Below are positions 8,445 through 16,756 of a stretch of 35,911 bases of DNA, in pieces (the first letter of the stretch is position 1; the number at the start of each line of letters is the position of its first letter). The notes under the pieces are model-generated. The model did not search any database. It was given only the letters and a program-made list of their open reading frames with translations, and was not told where the DNA came from. This DNA comes from Prevotella sp. CAG:1092 (GTDB lineage Bacteria > Bacteroidota > Bacteroidia > Bacteroidales > Bacteroidaceae): the NCBI GenBank assembly GCA_000436915.1, contig HF994178.1, forward strand, positions 49,895 to 85,805, written 5' to 3'. The position numbers were made by a program, and so were the translations under genes.

Positions 8445-11066
8445 ATGGACGAAAATCTAACAATTGACCACGACCGTATCCTCAAAATTAATATTGAAGA
8501 GGAAATGAAGTCGTCGTATATCGACTACTCCATGTCAGTTATAGTGGCTCGTGCGCTTCCTGATGTCAGGGATGGTTTCAAACCTGTACACCGTCGTATC
8601 TTATACGGTATGCTCGGTATTGGAAACACAAGTGATAAACCATACAAGAAATGTGCCCGCGTAGTAGGTGAGGTGTTGGGTAAATATCACCCTCATGGCG
8701 ACTCTTCTGTTTATGGTGCACTCGTGCGTATGGGACAGGAATGGAACATGCGCTATAAGCTTGTTGATGGACAGGGTAACTTTGGTAGTGTAGACGGTGA
8801 CTCACCTGCTGCCATGCGTTATACAGAGTGTCGACTTTCAAGAATGGGTGAACAGGTGATGGACGATCTCGACAAAGAGACTGTCGACATGACAAACAAC
8901 TTCGACGACTCTTTGGTTGAGCCAACTGTTATGCCTACAAAGATTCCTAACCTCCTTGTAAATGGTGGTAATGGTATTGCTGTAGGTATGGCAACTAATA
9001 TTCCTACCCACAACCTTACTGAAGTAATTAATGGTTGCTGCGCTTATATCGACAATCCTGAGTTGACTACTGAGGAGTTGATGCAGTATATCCCTGCTCC
9101 AGACTTCCCTACAGGTGCTTATATCTATGGTCTTCAGGGAGTAAAGGATGCTTACGAGACTGGTCGTGGACGTATTATTATGCGTGCAAAGGCTGAAATC
9201 GAAAGTGACGAAAGCCACGACAAGATTGTTGTTACCGAGATTCCATATGGTGTCAATAAGCAACAACTTATTGAGTATATAGCAGAACTTGTTAAGGAAG
9301 GTAAGCTCGAGGGTATCTCAAACGTAAACGATGAGACTGGTCGTCAGGGTATGCGTATCGTTGTTGACGTGAAGCGTGATGCTAACGCTAACGTTATTCT
9401 TAATAAGCTCTTTAAGATGACAGCCCTACAAAGCTCATTCTCTGTGAATTGCATCGCTTTGGTTAAGGGACGTCCACGCACTCTTACTCTTGTAGAATGT
9501 GTTAAATATTTCGTTGAACATCGTCATGACGTAACTATCCGTCGTACTAAGTACGAATTGCGTAAGGCTCAGGAACGTGCTCATATCCTTGAAGGATTGA
9601 TTATCGCTTGCGACAACATCGACGAGGTGGTACACATCATTCGTGCAAGCAAGACTCCAAGCGAGGCACAAGTTAACTTGGAGAAGCGTTTTGAGATTGA
9701 CAATATCCAGTCGAAGGCTATCGTAGATATGCGTCTGTCTCAGCTCACAGGTCTGCGTGTAGATCAGCTTCATGCAGAATATGAGGAGTTGGAGCGTCAG
9801 ATTGCATACTTTGAGCAGATTTTGAGCGATCCAGAACTTTGCAAGAAGGTTATGAAGGATGAGCTTAATGAAGTTAAGGAGAAATATGGCGACGCTCGTC
9901 GTACAGAGATTATCCCTGACGAACATGAGTTTAACGCTGAAGACTTCTATCCTAACGACCCTGTTGTTATCACAGTAAGTCACCTTGGCTACATCAAGCG
10001 TACTGCTTTGTCTGAATTCCGCGAGCAGGCTCGTGGCGGTGTAGGTGCTAAGGGTGCTCATACACGCGACAAGGACTTCACAGAGTATATCTATCCAGCA
10101 ACAATGCACCAAATAATGCTCTTCTTTACTAAGAAGGGACGTTGTTACTGGCTCCATTGCTATGAGATTCCTGAGGGTGATAAGACATCGAAGGGTCGTG
10201 CCATTCAGAACCTTTTGAATATCGATTCTGATGATAGCGTTAATGCATTCCTACGTCTTCGTGGTCGTGGTCTTGAGGATGAAGAATTCATCAATTCTCA
10301 CTATATAGTATTCGCAACTAAGAATGGTACCGTTAAGAAGACTCCATTGGAGGCATACTCTCGTCCACGTGCTAATGGTGTGATTGCTATTAACATTGCT
10401 GAAGGCGATGAGGTTGTAGACGTACGTCTTACAAATGGTCACAACGAGCTTATCTTGGCTAACCGCAATGGTCGTGCAGTACGTTTCGATGAAGAGACTA
10501 TCCGCACTATGGGTCGTACAGCAACTGGTGTTCGTGGTATGCGCCTTGATGGTGGCGACGATGCTGTTGTTGGTATGATTGTTATCAACGACTCTGAGAA
10601 TGAGACCGTTATGGTAGTTAGCGAAGAGGGCTATGGTAAGCGTTCTGAGGTAGAAGACTATCGTAAGACCAACCGTGGAGGTAAGGGTGTGAAGACTCTT
10701 AATATTACCGATAAGACAGGCCGATTGGTTGCAATTAAGAATGTTACCGACGACAATGACCTTATGATTATTAATAAGAGTGGTATCGTTATCCGTCTTG
10801 CTGTAGCTGATTGCCGTGTAATGGGTCGTGCTACACAGGGTGTACGTCTCATCAATCTTACTAAGAAGAACGACGTTATTGCAAGCGTTTGTAAGGTGAT
10901 GTCGTCAGAGCTTGAAGCATCTGTTGAAGAGGAGAGTCGCTCTGCATTCTCTCAGAAGAGTGAAGAAATGAAGCAGGATACATCTTCGCCTGTATACGAA
11001 GATGAAACTCCTATTGATGAAGTAGACTCTACACAGGTAGAAAACCCAGAAGAAGATAATCAATAA
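8445..11066 (+). CDS. gyrA: DNA gyrase subunit A
   Basis: GyrA is the DNA-cutting subunit of gyrase, which introduces negative supercoils together with GyrB. The active-site tyrosine is Tyr126 in AAMRYTE. The quinolone-determining region reads HPHGDSSVYGALVRMGQ: Ser87 occupies the E. coli Ser83 position (the sensitive form) and Gly91 the Asp87 position. A GyrA-box relative is at 528-534 (QARGGVG; E. coli has QRRGGKG), which with the six-blade C-terminal region favours gyrase over topoisomerase IV. The last 55 or so residues are strongly acidic and Ser-rich, a typical gyrase tail. The length (873) is normal. It is followed after 18 bases by an exported repeat protein, probably on the same transcript. 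Confidence 0.95.
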   Translation: MDENLTIDHDRILKINIEEEMKSSYIDYSMSVIVARALPDVRDGFKPVHRRILYGMLGIGNTSDKPYKKCARVVGEVLGKYHPHGDSSVYGALVRMGQEWNMRYKLVDGQGNFGSVDGDSPAAMRYTECRLSRMGEQVMDDLDKETVDMTNNFDDSLVEPTVMPTKIPNLLVNGGNGIAVGMATNIPTHNLTEVINGCCAYIDNPELTTEELMQYIPAPDFPTGAYIYGLQGVKDAYETGRGRIIMRAKAEIESDESHDKIVVTEIPYGVNKQQLIEYIAELVKEGKLEGISNVNDETGRQGMRIVVDVKRDANANVILNKLFKMTALQSSFSVNCIALVKGRPRTLTLVECVKYFVEHRHDVTIRRTKYELRKAQERAHILEGLIIACDNIDEVVHIIRASKTPSEAQVNLEKRFEIDNIQSKAIVDMRLSQLTGLRVDQLHAEYEELERQIAYFEQILSDPELCKKVMKDELNEVKEKYGDARRTEIIPDEHEFNAEDFYPNDPVVITVSHLGYIKRTALSEFREQARGGVGAKGAHTRDKDFTEYIYPATMHQIMLFFTKKGRCYWLHCYEIPEGDKTSKGRAIQNLLNIDSDDSVNAFLRLRGRGLEDEEFINSHYIVFATKNGTVKKTPLEAYSRPRANGVIAINIAEGDEVVDVRLTNGHNELILANRNGRAVRFDEETIRTMGRTATGVRGMRLDGGDDAVVGMIVINDSENETVMVVSEEGYGKRSEVEDYRKTNRGGKGVKTLNITDKTGRLVAIKNVTDDNDLMIINKSGIVIRLAVADCRVMGRATQGVRLINLTKKNDVIASVCKVMSSELEASVEEESRSAFSQKSEEMKQDTSSPVYEDETPIDEVDSTQVENPEEDNQ

Positions 11067-11084
11067 TTTTAAACTTATAAAACT

Positions 11085-12317
11085 ATGAAGAAAATTTTTG
11101 TAATGGCTGCCATGGTACTAGGAGTATCAGCAGCTTATGCAGGCGATAGTGAGCCATTGAAGGCTATCACAAAGTCTAAGACTTACGCCGAGGCAGAGGC
11201 TTTGCTAAATAGCACTCTCGACCAGTTGGCTTCTCCACAGGAGAAAGCTAAAGCCTACAATAAGCTTTATGAGCTTTCTATGAAAGATTTCGAAACTGTA
11301 TCTGCAGTAATAGCTGAAAATCAAAGAGCTGCAGTTATGAAGACTGAACAGCAGGCTTATGATACAGCAGCTTACTACAATAGCGCATATAATGCAGTTA
11401 AGGCTGCTGTAGAGTGCGATAAGTATGATGGTCAGCCAGACGCTAAGGGCAAAACTAAGATTGCTTACCGCAAAGACGAAACTCGCCTCCAGAAGCTTAC
11501 TCAGGCTCGCTTGGAATTGGTAAATGGCGGTCAATGGATTGATGGCAAGAATGACGAGGCTGGCTTGTTGAAGTATTGGGGATTGTTCCTCGAGAGCCGC
11601 AACACTCATTTGTTCGAGGCATTGCCAAAGGAGCCTTTCTTGGGTCAAGTAGCTTTCTATGCTGGTGCTTATGCTGAGCGTGCTAACAAACTTGAGAAGG
11701 CAAATCAGTATTTCGATATTGCTATGCAGGATCCTGAGTGGGCTGAGAAGGCTGAGAATGCTAAGTTTGAAGTAGCTGGTAAGAACCTTAAGACAGAGGC
11801 AGATACTCTCCGTTACATCGGTCAGCTTAAGGATCTCTACACACAGAAGAATAGCGAGGCAGCTTTCAGCGTATTGTGCAAGCTCTATAGCTCTTCAAAC
11901 AAGACGGCTGAACTCAACGCACTTGTTGAAGATATGTTGAAGAAGAATCCTACAAACTTCTTGGCTTTGGCTTACCATACACAGAGCATCGCAGAAGCTG
12001 TATCTCGTCAGGAAGAAAACCAAAACTGGGACCCTGCTATCGAGGCTTACAAGAAGCTTCTTGATGCAAGTGACAAGAATCAGGCATTCGTATATGCTGG
12101 TCTTGGACAATGCCTCTGCAAGAAGGCTGGTCTCGTTCAGGATCGTAATGCACAGAAGGAACTCTTCAAAGAGGCATTGCCACTCCTTGAGAAGGCAAAG
12201 GAACTTGATCCAGACAACAATAACAACTGGGGCTACTTCCTCTATGTATGCTATGGTTCAGTATTTAGCTACAACGACGATCGTGCTATTGAGCTAAAGA
12301 AACGTTTCGGTTATTAA
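11085..12317 (+). CDS. exported TPR-like repeat protein
   Basis: The 410-residue product starts with a signal peptide (KKIFVMAAMVLGVSAAYA, cleavage near residue 19) and is then almost all amphipathic helices. The best tetratricopeptide-like pairs are around residues 195-225 (FYAGAYAERANKLEKANQYF) and 325-395, where 'AIEAYKKLL' and 'ALPLLEKAKELDPD' give the TPR spacing. It probably acts in the periplasm as a protein-binding scaffold; no enzyme motif is visible. It lies 18 bases after gyrA, with no promoter box between, and ends at a strong terminator. I do not recognise a more specific family. Confidence 0.75.
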   Translation: MKKIFVMAAMVLGVSAAYAGDSEPLKAITKSKTYAEAEALLNSTLDQLASPQEKAKAYNKLYELSMKDFETVSAVIAENQRAAVMKTEQQAYDTAAYYNSAYNAVKAAVECDKYDGQPDAKGKTKIAYRKDETRLQKLTQARLELVNGGQWIDGKNDEAGLLKYWGLFLESRNTHLFEALPKEPFLGQVAFYAGAYAERANKLEKANQYFDIAMQDPEWAEKAENAKFEVAGKNLKTEADTLRYIGQLKDLYTQKNSEAAFSVLCKLYSSSNKTAELNALVEDMLKKNPTNFLALAYHTQSIAEAVSRQEENQNWDPAIEAYKKLLDASDKNQAFVYAGLGQCLCKKAGLVQDRNAQKELFKEALPLLEKAKELDPDNNNNWGYFLYVCYGSVFSYNDDRAIELKKRFGY

Positions 12318-12341
12318 TTTATACTGAATATTCATATTTAT

Positions 12342-12376
12342 GCGTATCAATCCTATTGGATTGGTACGCTTTTTTA
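12342..12376 (+). terminator. terminator of the gyrA-TPR unit
   Basis: GCGTATCAATCC (12342-12353) pairs with GGATTGGTACGC (12358-12369), allowing one G-U pair, around the loop TATT. A run of six T follows. This is a typical intrinsic terminator 24 bases after the stop codon. Confidence 0.85.
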
Positions 12377-12395
12377 TTTGTCTTTTTTAGCTCAA

Positions 12396-12483
12396 AAATG
12401 AAGTAGGCTTCAATTGCAAATGAAGCAGGCTTCGTTGGCACTTGAAGCAAGCTTCGTTGGTCATTTAAGTTTGCTTCATTTTT
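12396..12483. repeat. four tandem 22-base repeats with palindromic core
   Basis: Four consecutive units of exactly 22 bases lie at 12396-12417, 12418-12439, 12440-12461 and 12462-12483. Each carries a near-palindromic core of the form GAAGCAGGCTTC (GAAGC, two bases, GCTTC); the fourth unit is the most degenerate. They fill most of the space between the TPR gene terminator and the flippase gene. A part of the unit recurs at 6708-6720. Confidence 0.85.
12441..12473 (+). promoter_or_regulatory. candidate flippase promoter inside the repeats
   Basis: CTTG at 12441-12444 and TAAGTTTG at 12466-12473 are 21 bases apart, fitting the -33/-7 pattern. The box arises in the diverged fourth repeat unit. 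It would give a leader of about 75 bases before ATG 12553. Confidence 0.4.
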
Positions 12484-12490
12484 TTTGTGA

Positions 12491-12504
12491 TTTATCGCGA
12501 TAAA
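12491..12504. promoter_or_regulatory. 14-base perfect palindrome, possible operator
   Basis: TTTATCGCGATAAA is a perfect palindrome between the candidate promoter box and the flippase start. Its position suits a repressor or activator site. The core TATCGCG also occurs at 15125-15131, upstream of nhaD. Confidence 0.35.
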
Positions 12505-12552
12505 AGATGGTATATATATACTAAATGTGAAAATCTGACGTTGTTATATATA

Positions 12553-14037
12553 ATGGAAAACAAAGAAAAGCAAAACGGCTACTCACATATAATGAAATAT
12601 ACGGGTTTGTTTGGAGGTATTCAAATGCTAAACATGCTTGTAGGAGTTGTCAGAAACAAGATGGTCGCCATGATATTAGGTCCTGGTGGCATGGGATTGC
12701 TTTCTTTGTTCAACTCTACTATAAAACTCGTGTCGGAGTCTACTAACATGGGTATCTCTATGAGTGGAGTGAAAACGATATCTCAGAATTTTGATGATGA
12801 AGCCAATGATAAGCTCTGTGAATCTGTAAAAATGATAAGATTATGGAGTTTATTGACTGCATTAATGGGTTTTGTTGTTTGTGCATTGTTTGGCTCAAGC
12901 ATCAACTCCTTGACTTTCACTTGGGGTGATCACTCGTTTCATTACATGATGTTGTCGCCAGCTATTGCCTTTATGGCTATAACTGGTGGTGAGACTGCTG
13001 TCTTGAAAGGAACTCGCCAGCTCACGAACTTAATGATGATTTCTTTCTACTACGTGTTGATTACCGCAGTCATTAGTGTACCTATATATTATTATATAGG
13101 CGAGAAAGGAATCGTTCCTTCTTTGGTATTGGCAGCCTTTGTTAATACGGTGTTAGCGCTATATTGTTCAACAAAGAAATATCCATATCGTTTGTCGTTC
13201 AATAAAGAACTATTAGTAAAAGGTTCTAGTATGATACGCCTAGGTATCGCACTCGTTTTGGCTGGTATTTTGGGAAGTGGCGCAGACTTCTTAATACGTA
13301 CTATCCTAAATACTTATGGCTATCTTGACGAAGTGGGATTGTATAATGCAGGCTACATGATGATATTTGTGTATGCAGGAATAGTTTTCTCTGCCATGGA
13401 ATCTGACTATTTCCCACGCTTATCTGCAATACGCGATGATGTAGAGGCACAAAACAAATGTGTAAACCAGCAGATAGAAGTAACTTTATTGCTGATATCT
13501 CCATTGCTTATAGCTTTTCTGATAGGAATGCCTATACTGCTTCCATTGCTATATAGTGGTCATTTTATGCCTGTATTAGGAATGATTCAGGTAGCCGTTA
13601 TGGCTATGTTTGTCAGAGCCTTAGCTTTGCCAGTTGAATATATTCCTTTAGCAAAAGGCAATTCTATACTATATCTCTTTATCGAAGCACTCTATGATAT
13701 AATGATTGTTGTGCTCACTTTTGTGTTATACAATTGGATGGGGCTTTTGGGCGCTGGAGTTGCATTAACATTATCTATGATAGTTGACTATGTTGTAGCC
13801 TATATAGTGATTAAAGCAAAATATGGTTATAGCATATCTATAGAAGTTTTGAAATATGTGGCTATGCAATTTCCATTAGGTATCTTGGCTTTCTTAGTTA
13901 CTATGGTTGAATCTCGTTTGCTTTATTGGTCGATGGGATTATTGCTCATAATGGTTAGCTTAGCAATATCTTTAACGATACTTCATAAAAAGACAACATT
14001 ATGGGAAAAACTCAAGAAGAAAATACTAAGACGATAA
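12553..14037 (+). CDS. polysaccharide / O-antigen flippase (Wzx-like, MATE-MOP superfamily)
   Basis: I start at ATG 12553; the frame is open 66 bases earlier, but that stretch runs through the palindrome and lacks similarity to the family. The 494 residues form about 12-14 membrane helices. The N-terminal GGIQMLNMLVGVVRNKMVAM and LGPGGMGLLSLFNS pattern is typical of flippases that turn lipid-linked sugar repeat units across the inner membrane. The partner is the glycosyltransferase gene starting 11 bases after its stop. No polymerase, ligase or further sugar genes are nearby, so the glycan it serves must be finished by genes elsewhere. Codon use looks more AT-rich than in gyrA, which may hint at acquisition. 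Confidence 0.85.
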   Translation: MENKEKQNGYSHIMKYTGLFGGIQMLNMLVGVVRNKMVAMILGPGGMGLLSLFNSTIKLVSESTNMGISMSGVKTISQNFDDEANDKLCESVKMIRLWSLLTALMGFVVCALFGSSINSLTFTWGDHSFHYMMLSPAIAFMAITGGETAVLKGTRQLTNLMMISFYYVLITAVISVPIYYYIGEKGIVPSLVLAAFVNTVLALYCSTKKYPYRLSFNKELLVKGSSMIRLGIALVLAGILGSGADFLIRTILNTYGYLDEVGLYNAGYMMIFVYAGIVFSAMESDYFPRLSAIRDDVEAQNKCVNQQIEVTLLLISPLLIAFLIGMPILLPLLYSGHFMPVLGMIQVAVMAMFVRALALPVEYIPLAKGNSILYLFIEALYDIMIVVLTFVLYNWMGLLGAGVALTLSMIVDYVVAYIVIKAKYGYSISIEVLKYVAMQFPLGILAFLVTMVESRLLYWSMGLLLIMVSLAISLTILHKKTTLWEKLKKKILRR

Positions 14038-14048
14038 TATCAAACACA

Positions 14049-15035
14049 ATGACAACCCCAAAAGTTACAGTATTGGTAGCAGTTTATAATGCTGAAAAAT
14101 ATATCAGAAAATGCCTTGATTCTCTAATCGAACAAACATTAACTGATATACAGGTAGTATGTATAGACGATGCTTCTACTGATAATTCTCTTTCTATACT
14201 TAATGAATATGCAGGAAAAGATAACCGAATCGAGGTGATAGCTCTAACAGAAAATCATGGCCAAGCTCATGCAAGAAATCAGGGATTAGGTATGGTTAGA
14301 GGAAAATATGTCTGTTTTTTAGATAGCGATGATTGGATGTCGGCTGACTGTTTAGAGAAAGCTGTAGATTGCTATACCCAGCATCCTCTAACCGATAGCG
14401 TGCTATTTGATACCAGATATGTATATCCTGATAGAGAAGAGTCTTACCCTATGCCTAAGTTTGAGGCAATGTCGGGCAAAGAGGCTTTTGAAGCTTCATT
14501 AACATGGAAAATTCATGGAGTATATATTGTAAAAGCTGAAATACACAAAGATTTTCCTTATGATGAATCATGTAAGGCTTATAGCGACGATAATACCACA
14601 CGTCTTCATTACCTCTCGTCGAGAGAAGTGAGAACGTGTGAAGGTCGTTATTATTATCTGCAGCATGGGGAGTCTACTACACACAAACCCGGGCTACAAC
14701 GCTTTGACTATCTTAAAGCCAATATGAGCATGAAACAAACTCTGCTAAAGATTGGAGCAGAAGAAAGAATCCTGGATTTATATGAAAATGTGAGATGGCT
14801 TAATGTTGTTGGATTAATGTATTATGTATTTTTAAATCGCAAATTGCTTTCAAAAGGCGATATTAAAGAGGGTATGCGAATAATAAGATGGGCATGGAAT
14901 AGCATCGAACAAGAGCGATTGGAGCCAAGATATAAGAGAAAGTTAGGTTATATGCCGATGAAATGGTCGTGGAACGCATTTGTGGTACAAGAAAATGTCT
15001 ATTTTACTCTGAAAGCGTTATTGAATCGAAGATGA
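14049..15035 (+). CDS. family 2 glycosyltransferase
   Basis: The 328-residue product has a GT-A fold: VTVLVAVYNAEKYIRKCLDS at the N-terminus, the nucleotide-contacting CIDDASTDNS (Asp40/Asp41) and a DxD motif DSDDW (Asp92-Asp94) that would bind the metal and UDP- or GDP-sugar. The C-terminal 130 residues are variable, as usual for acceptor recognition. No membrane segment is seen, so it probably acts at the inner face of the membrane. I chose ATG 14049, 11 bases after the flippase stop. An in-frame ATG at 14001 would overlap the flippase by 37 bases and is possible. It forms a two-gene unit with the flippase; donor and acceptor are unknown. Confidence 0.88.
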   Translation: MTTPKVTVLVAVYNAEKYIRKCLDSLIEQTLTDIQVVCIDDASTDNSLSILNEYAGKDNRIEVIALTENHGQAHARNQGLGMVRGKYVCFLDSDDWMSADCLEKAVDCYTQHPLTDSVLFDTRYVYPDREESYPMPKFEAMSGKEAFEASLTWKIHGVYIVKAEIHKDFPYDESCKAYSDDNTTRLHYLSSREVRTCEGRYYYLQHGESTTHKPGLQRFDYLKANMSMKQTLLKIGAEERILDLYENVRWLNVVGLMYYVFLNRKLLSKGDIKEGMRIIRWAWNSIEQERLEPRYKRKLGYMPMKWSWNAFVVQENVYFTLKALLNRR

Positions 15036-15183
15036 TATGCTTTTGGATAGAAAAGATATGATTTGAAAGCTTGACAAAGCAGAAGATTGTTCTATTTAAC
15101 CATTGAACTTTCAATTTTGTGAAATATCGCGTTAAACGAGTATAATTTTCTTGCAATAAGTTTTTTATTTTACGATAAATTAT

Positions 15184-15191
15184 TATCTTTG
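15184..15191 (+). promoter_or_regulatory. -7 box upstream of nhaD
   Basis: TATCTTTG followed by CG fits the Bacteroidetes -7 box. It gives a leader of about 60 bases before ATG 15257. The -33 region is T-rich but lacks a clear TTTG at the expected distance. Confidence 0.5.
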
Positions 15192-15256
15192 CGTCTGAAT
15201 TAATAAAATAAACTTATTGAGCAAGGTTAGTTTTGGTTTAGTCAATAAAACTATTG

Positions 15257-16690
15257 ATGACACCGATAACCACCAAGCTTTATATACTTTTGACCATGGC
15301 TTTGATAATAGTAACTATCCTATTATTTAGTTATGTGATTCTGGGAACGGAAACCATAACAAAGGTAAACAAGGCTGCTGTAGCCATGTTTGCCGGCACC
15401 ATTGGTTGGGTACTGTATATCTGCTATGGCACAGATTTTGTGATGAACATACATGCAAAGGAATACCTTTCATTCCTTGCTGGATCAGAGGCAACAAGTT
15501 CTAACGTAAAGATGTTTATCGCAGATCATATCTTCCTAAAATATGTTGGTCAGGGTGGTAGTATTGTTCTATTCTTATTGGCTACCATGACAATAGTTGA
15601 GATATTAAACAATAATGGTTGCTTTGACTTTGTACTTCAATTACTTAAGACTCGTTCGTCAAAGCGTTTCTTGTGGACTATATCGTCAGTTACATTCTTA
15701 ATTTCAGCCAATCTTGATAACCTCACCACAACCGTGATGATGCTTACCATGATGCACAAGCTGATACCAAATCGTAGACATCGTCTGCTCTATGGTTCTG
15801 CTATTGTATTAGCTGCAAATTGCGGAGGTGCGCTGACAGTGATTGGTGACCCTGTAGGACTTACGCTTTGGAATGCAGGAGCTGTAACAGCTACAAATTT
15901 CTCCATGAGCTTAATGTTGCCTTGCTTGGTAGCATGGGTGATACCTACTTATCTCATTGGTCGCACATTGCCTGAAAGAGTGCAAACGGAATGGATTACG
16001 ATGCCTTATCGTGGCGATGACACACGACTAAATGTTTGGCAACGTTTGCTTATGCTTTTCGTTGGAATTGGAGGTTTGTGGTTTATCCCGACTTGCCATA
16101 ATATCACAAAGTTGAGTCCATTCCTTGGTGCTTGCTGTGTGTTGGCGGGATTGTGGATGGTTAACGAATTGTTTAATCGTAAACTAATGAACGATGACGC
16201 TATGATACAGCGTCAGATACCAAGAGTGTTGCAGTATGGTGTGATACAAATGATGCTCTTTGTGATGGGTATTATGCTTGCTTTAGGTGTGGTAAACGAA
16301 ACCGGCGCTTTGGCTACTGTTAGAGAATTTATTGATAACAATATAAACAATGTATGGGCTTTAGGATTAATGTCTGCATTCTTTAGTTGCTTTATTGATA
16401 CCTTTGCTAATGCATATAGTTGGTTCTCGATATTTGGTATTTCGGATTTGCAGATTGCAACACCTGACGTATTAAAGGATTTGTCTGCCTTTGCTCAAAA
16501 CGGAAGTTTTTGGAAGGTAATAGCCTTTACATCTGCTCTTGGTGGAAACATATTAGCTATTGGCTCTATGAGTGGTTTGGCACTGATGAAAGCAGAAAGA
16601 GTACACATGTGGTGGTATCTGAAGAACGTCGGCTGGAAAGCTCTTGTTGGCGGACTTATTGGACTGATGATAATGTTTTTCACTCTATAA
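15257..16690 (+). CDS. nhaD: NhaD-type Na+/H+ antiporter
   Basis: This 477-residue membrane protein belongs to the ArsB/NhaD ion transporter superfamily, which exchanges cytoplasmic Na+ (or Li+) for protons. About 11-12 hydrophobic helices are visible. Stretches supporting NhaD are TISSVTFLISANLDNLTTTV, AANCGGALTVIGDPVGLTLW and, near the end, SALGGNILAIGSMSGLALM, the paired re-entrant motifs with polar Asn/Asp/Gly-Ser residues. A TTG directly before ATG 15257 is in frame, but the ATG is the better start. It precedes pfkA by 66 bases. A sodium/proton exchanger next to the ATP synthase operon fits joint control of ion gradients, but that link is inferred only from position. Confidence 0.9.
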   Translation: MTPITTKLYILLTMALIIVTILLFSYVILGTETITKVNKAAVAMFAGTIGWVLYICYGTDFVMNIHAKEYLSFLAGSEATSSNVKMFIADHIFLKYVGQGGSIVLFLLATMTIVEILNNNGCFDFVLQLLKTRSSKRFLWTISSVTFLISANLDNLTTTVMMLTMMHKLIPNRRHRLLYGSAIVLAANCGGALTVIGDPVGLTLWNAGAVTATNFSMSLMLPCLVAWVIPTYLIGRTLPERVQTEWITMPYRGDDTRLNVWQRLLMLFVGIGGLWFIPTCHNITKLSPFLGACCVLAGLWMVNELFNRKLMNDDAMIQRQIPRVLQYGVIQMMLFVMGIMLALGVVNETGALATVREFIDNNINNVWALGLMSAFFSCFIDTFANAYSWFSIFGISDLQIATPDVLKDLSAFAQNGSFWKVIAFTSALGGNILAIGSMSGLALMKAERVHMWWYLKNVGWKALVGGLIGLMIMFFTL

Positions 16691-16756
16691 AAGAAATTGT
16701 AAAGTGAGGGTGGTAATCTATAGAGAAAAAGATAACAATAATAAATAAAACAATTT

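Noticed and set aside
9435..10157. 240-codon open frame antisense to gyrA
   Set aside because: It lies wholly inside gyrA, has an unnatural composition and no promoter or family resemblance; it is a by-product of gyrA codon use.
12396..12483. Possible CRISPR array
   Set aside because: The repeats are directly adjacent with no unique spacers, the unit is only 22 bases, and there are no cas genes in the window.
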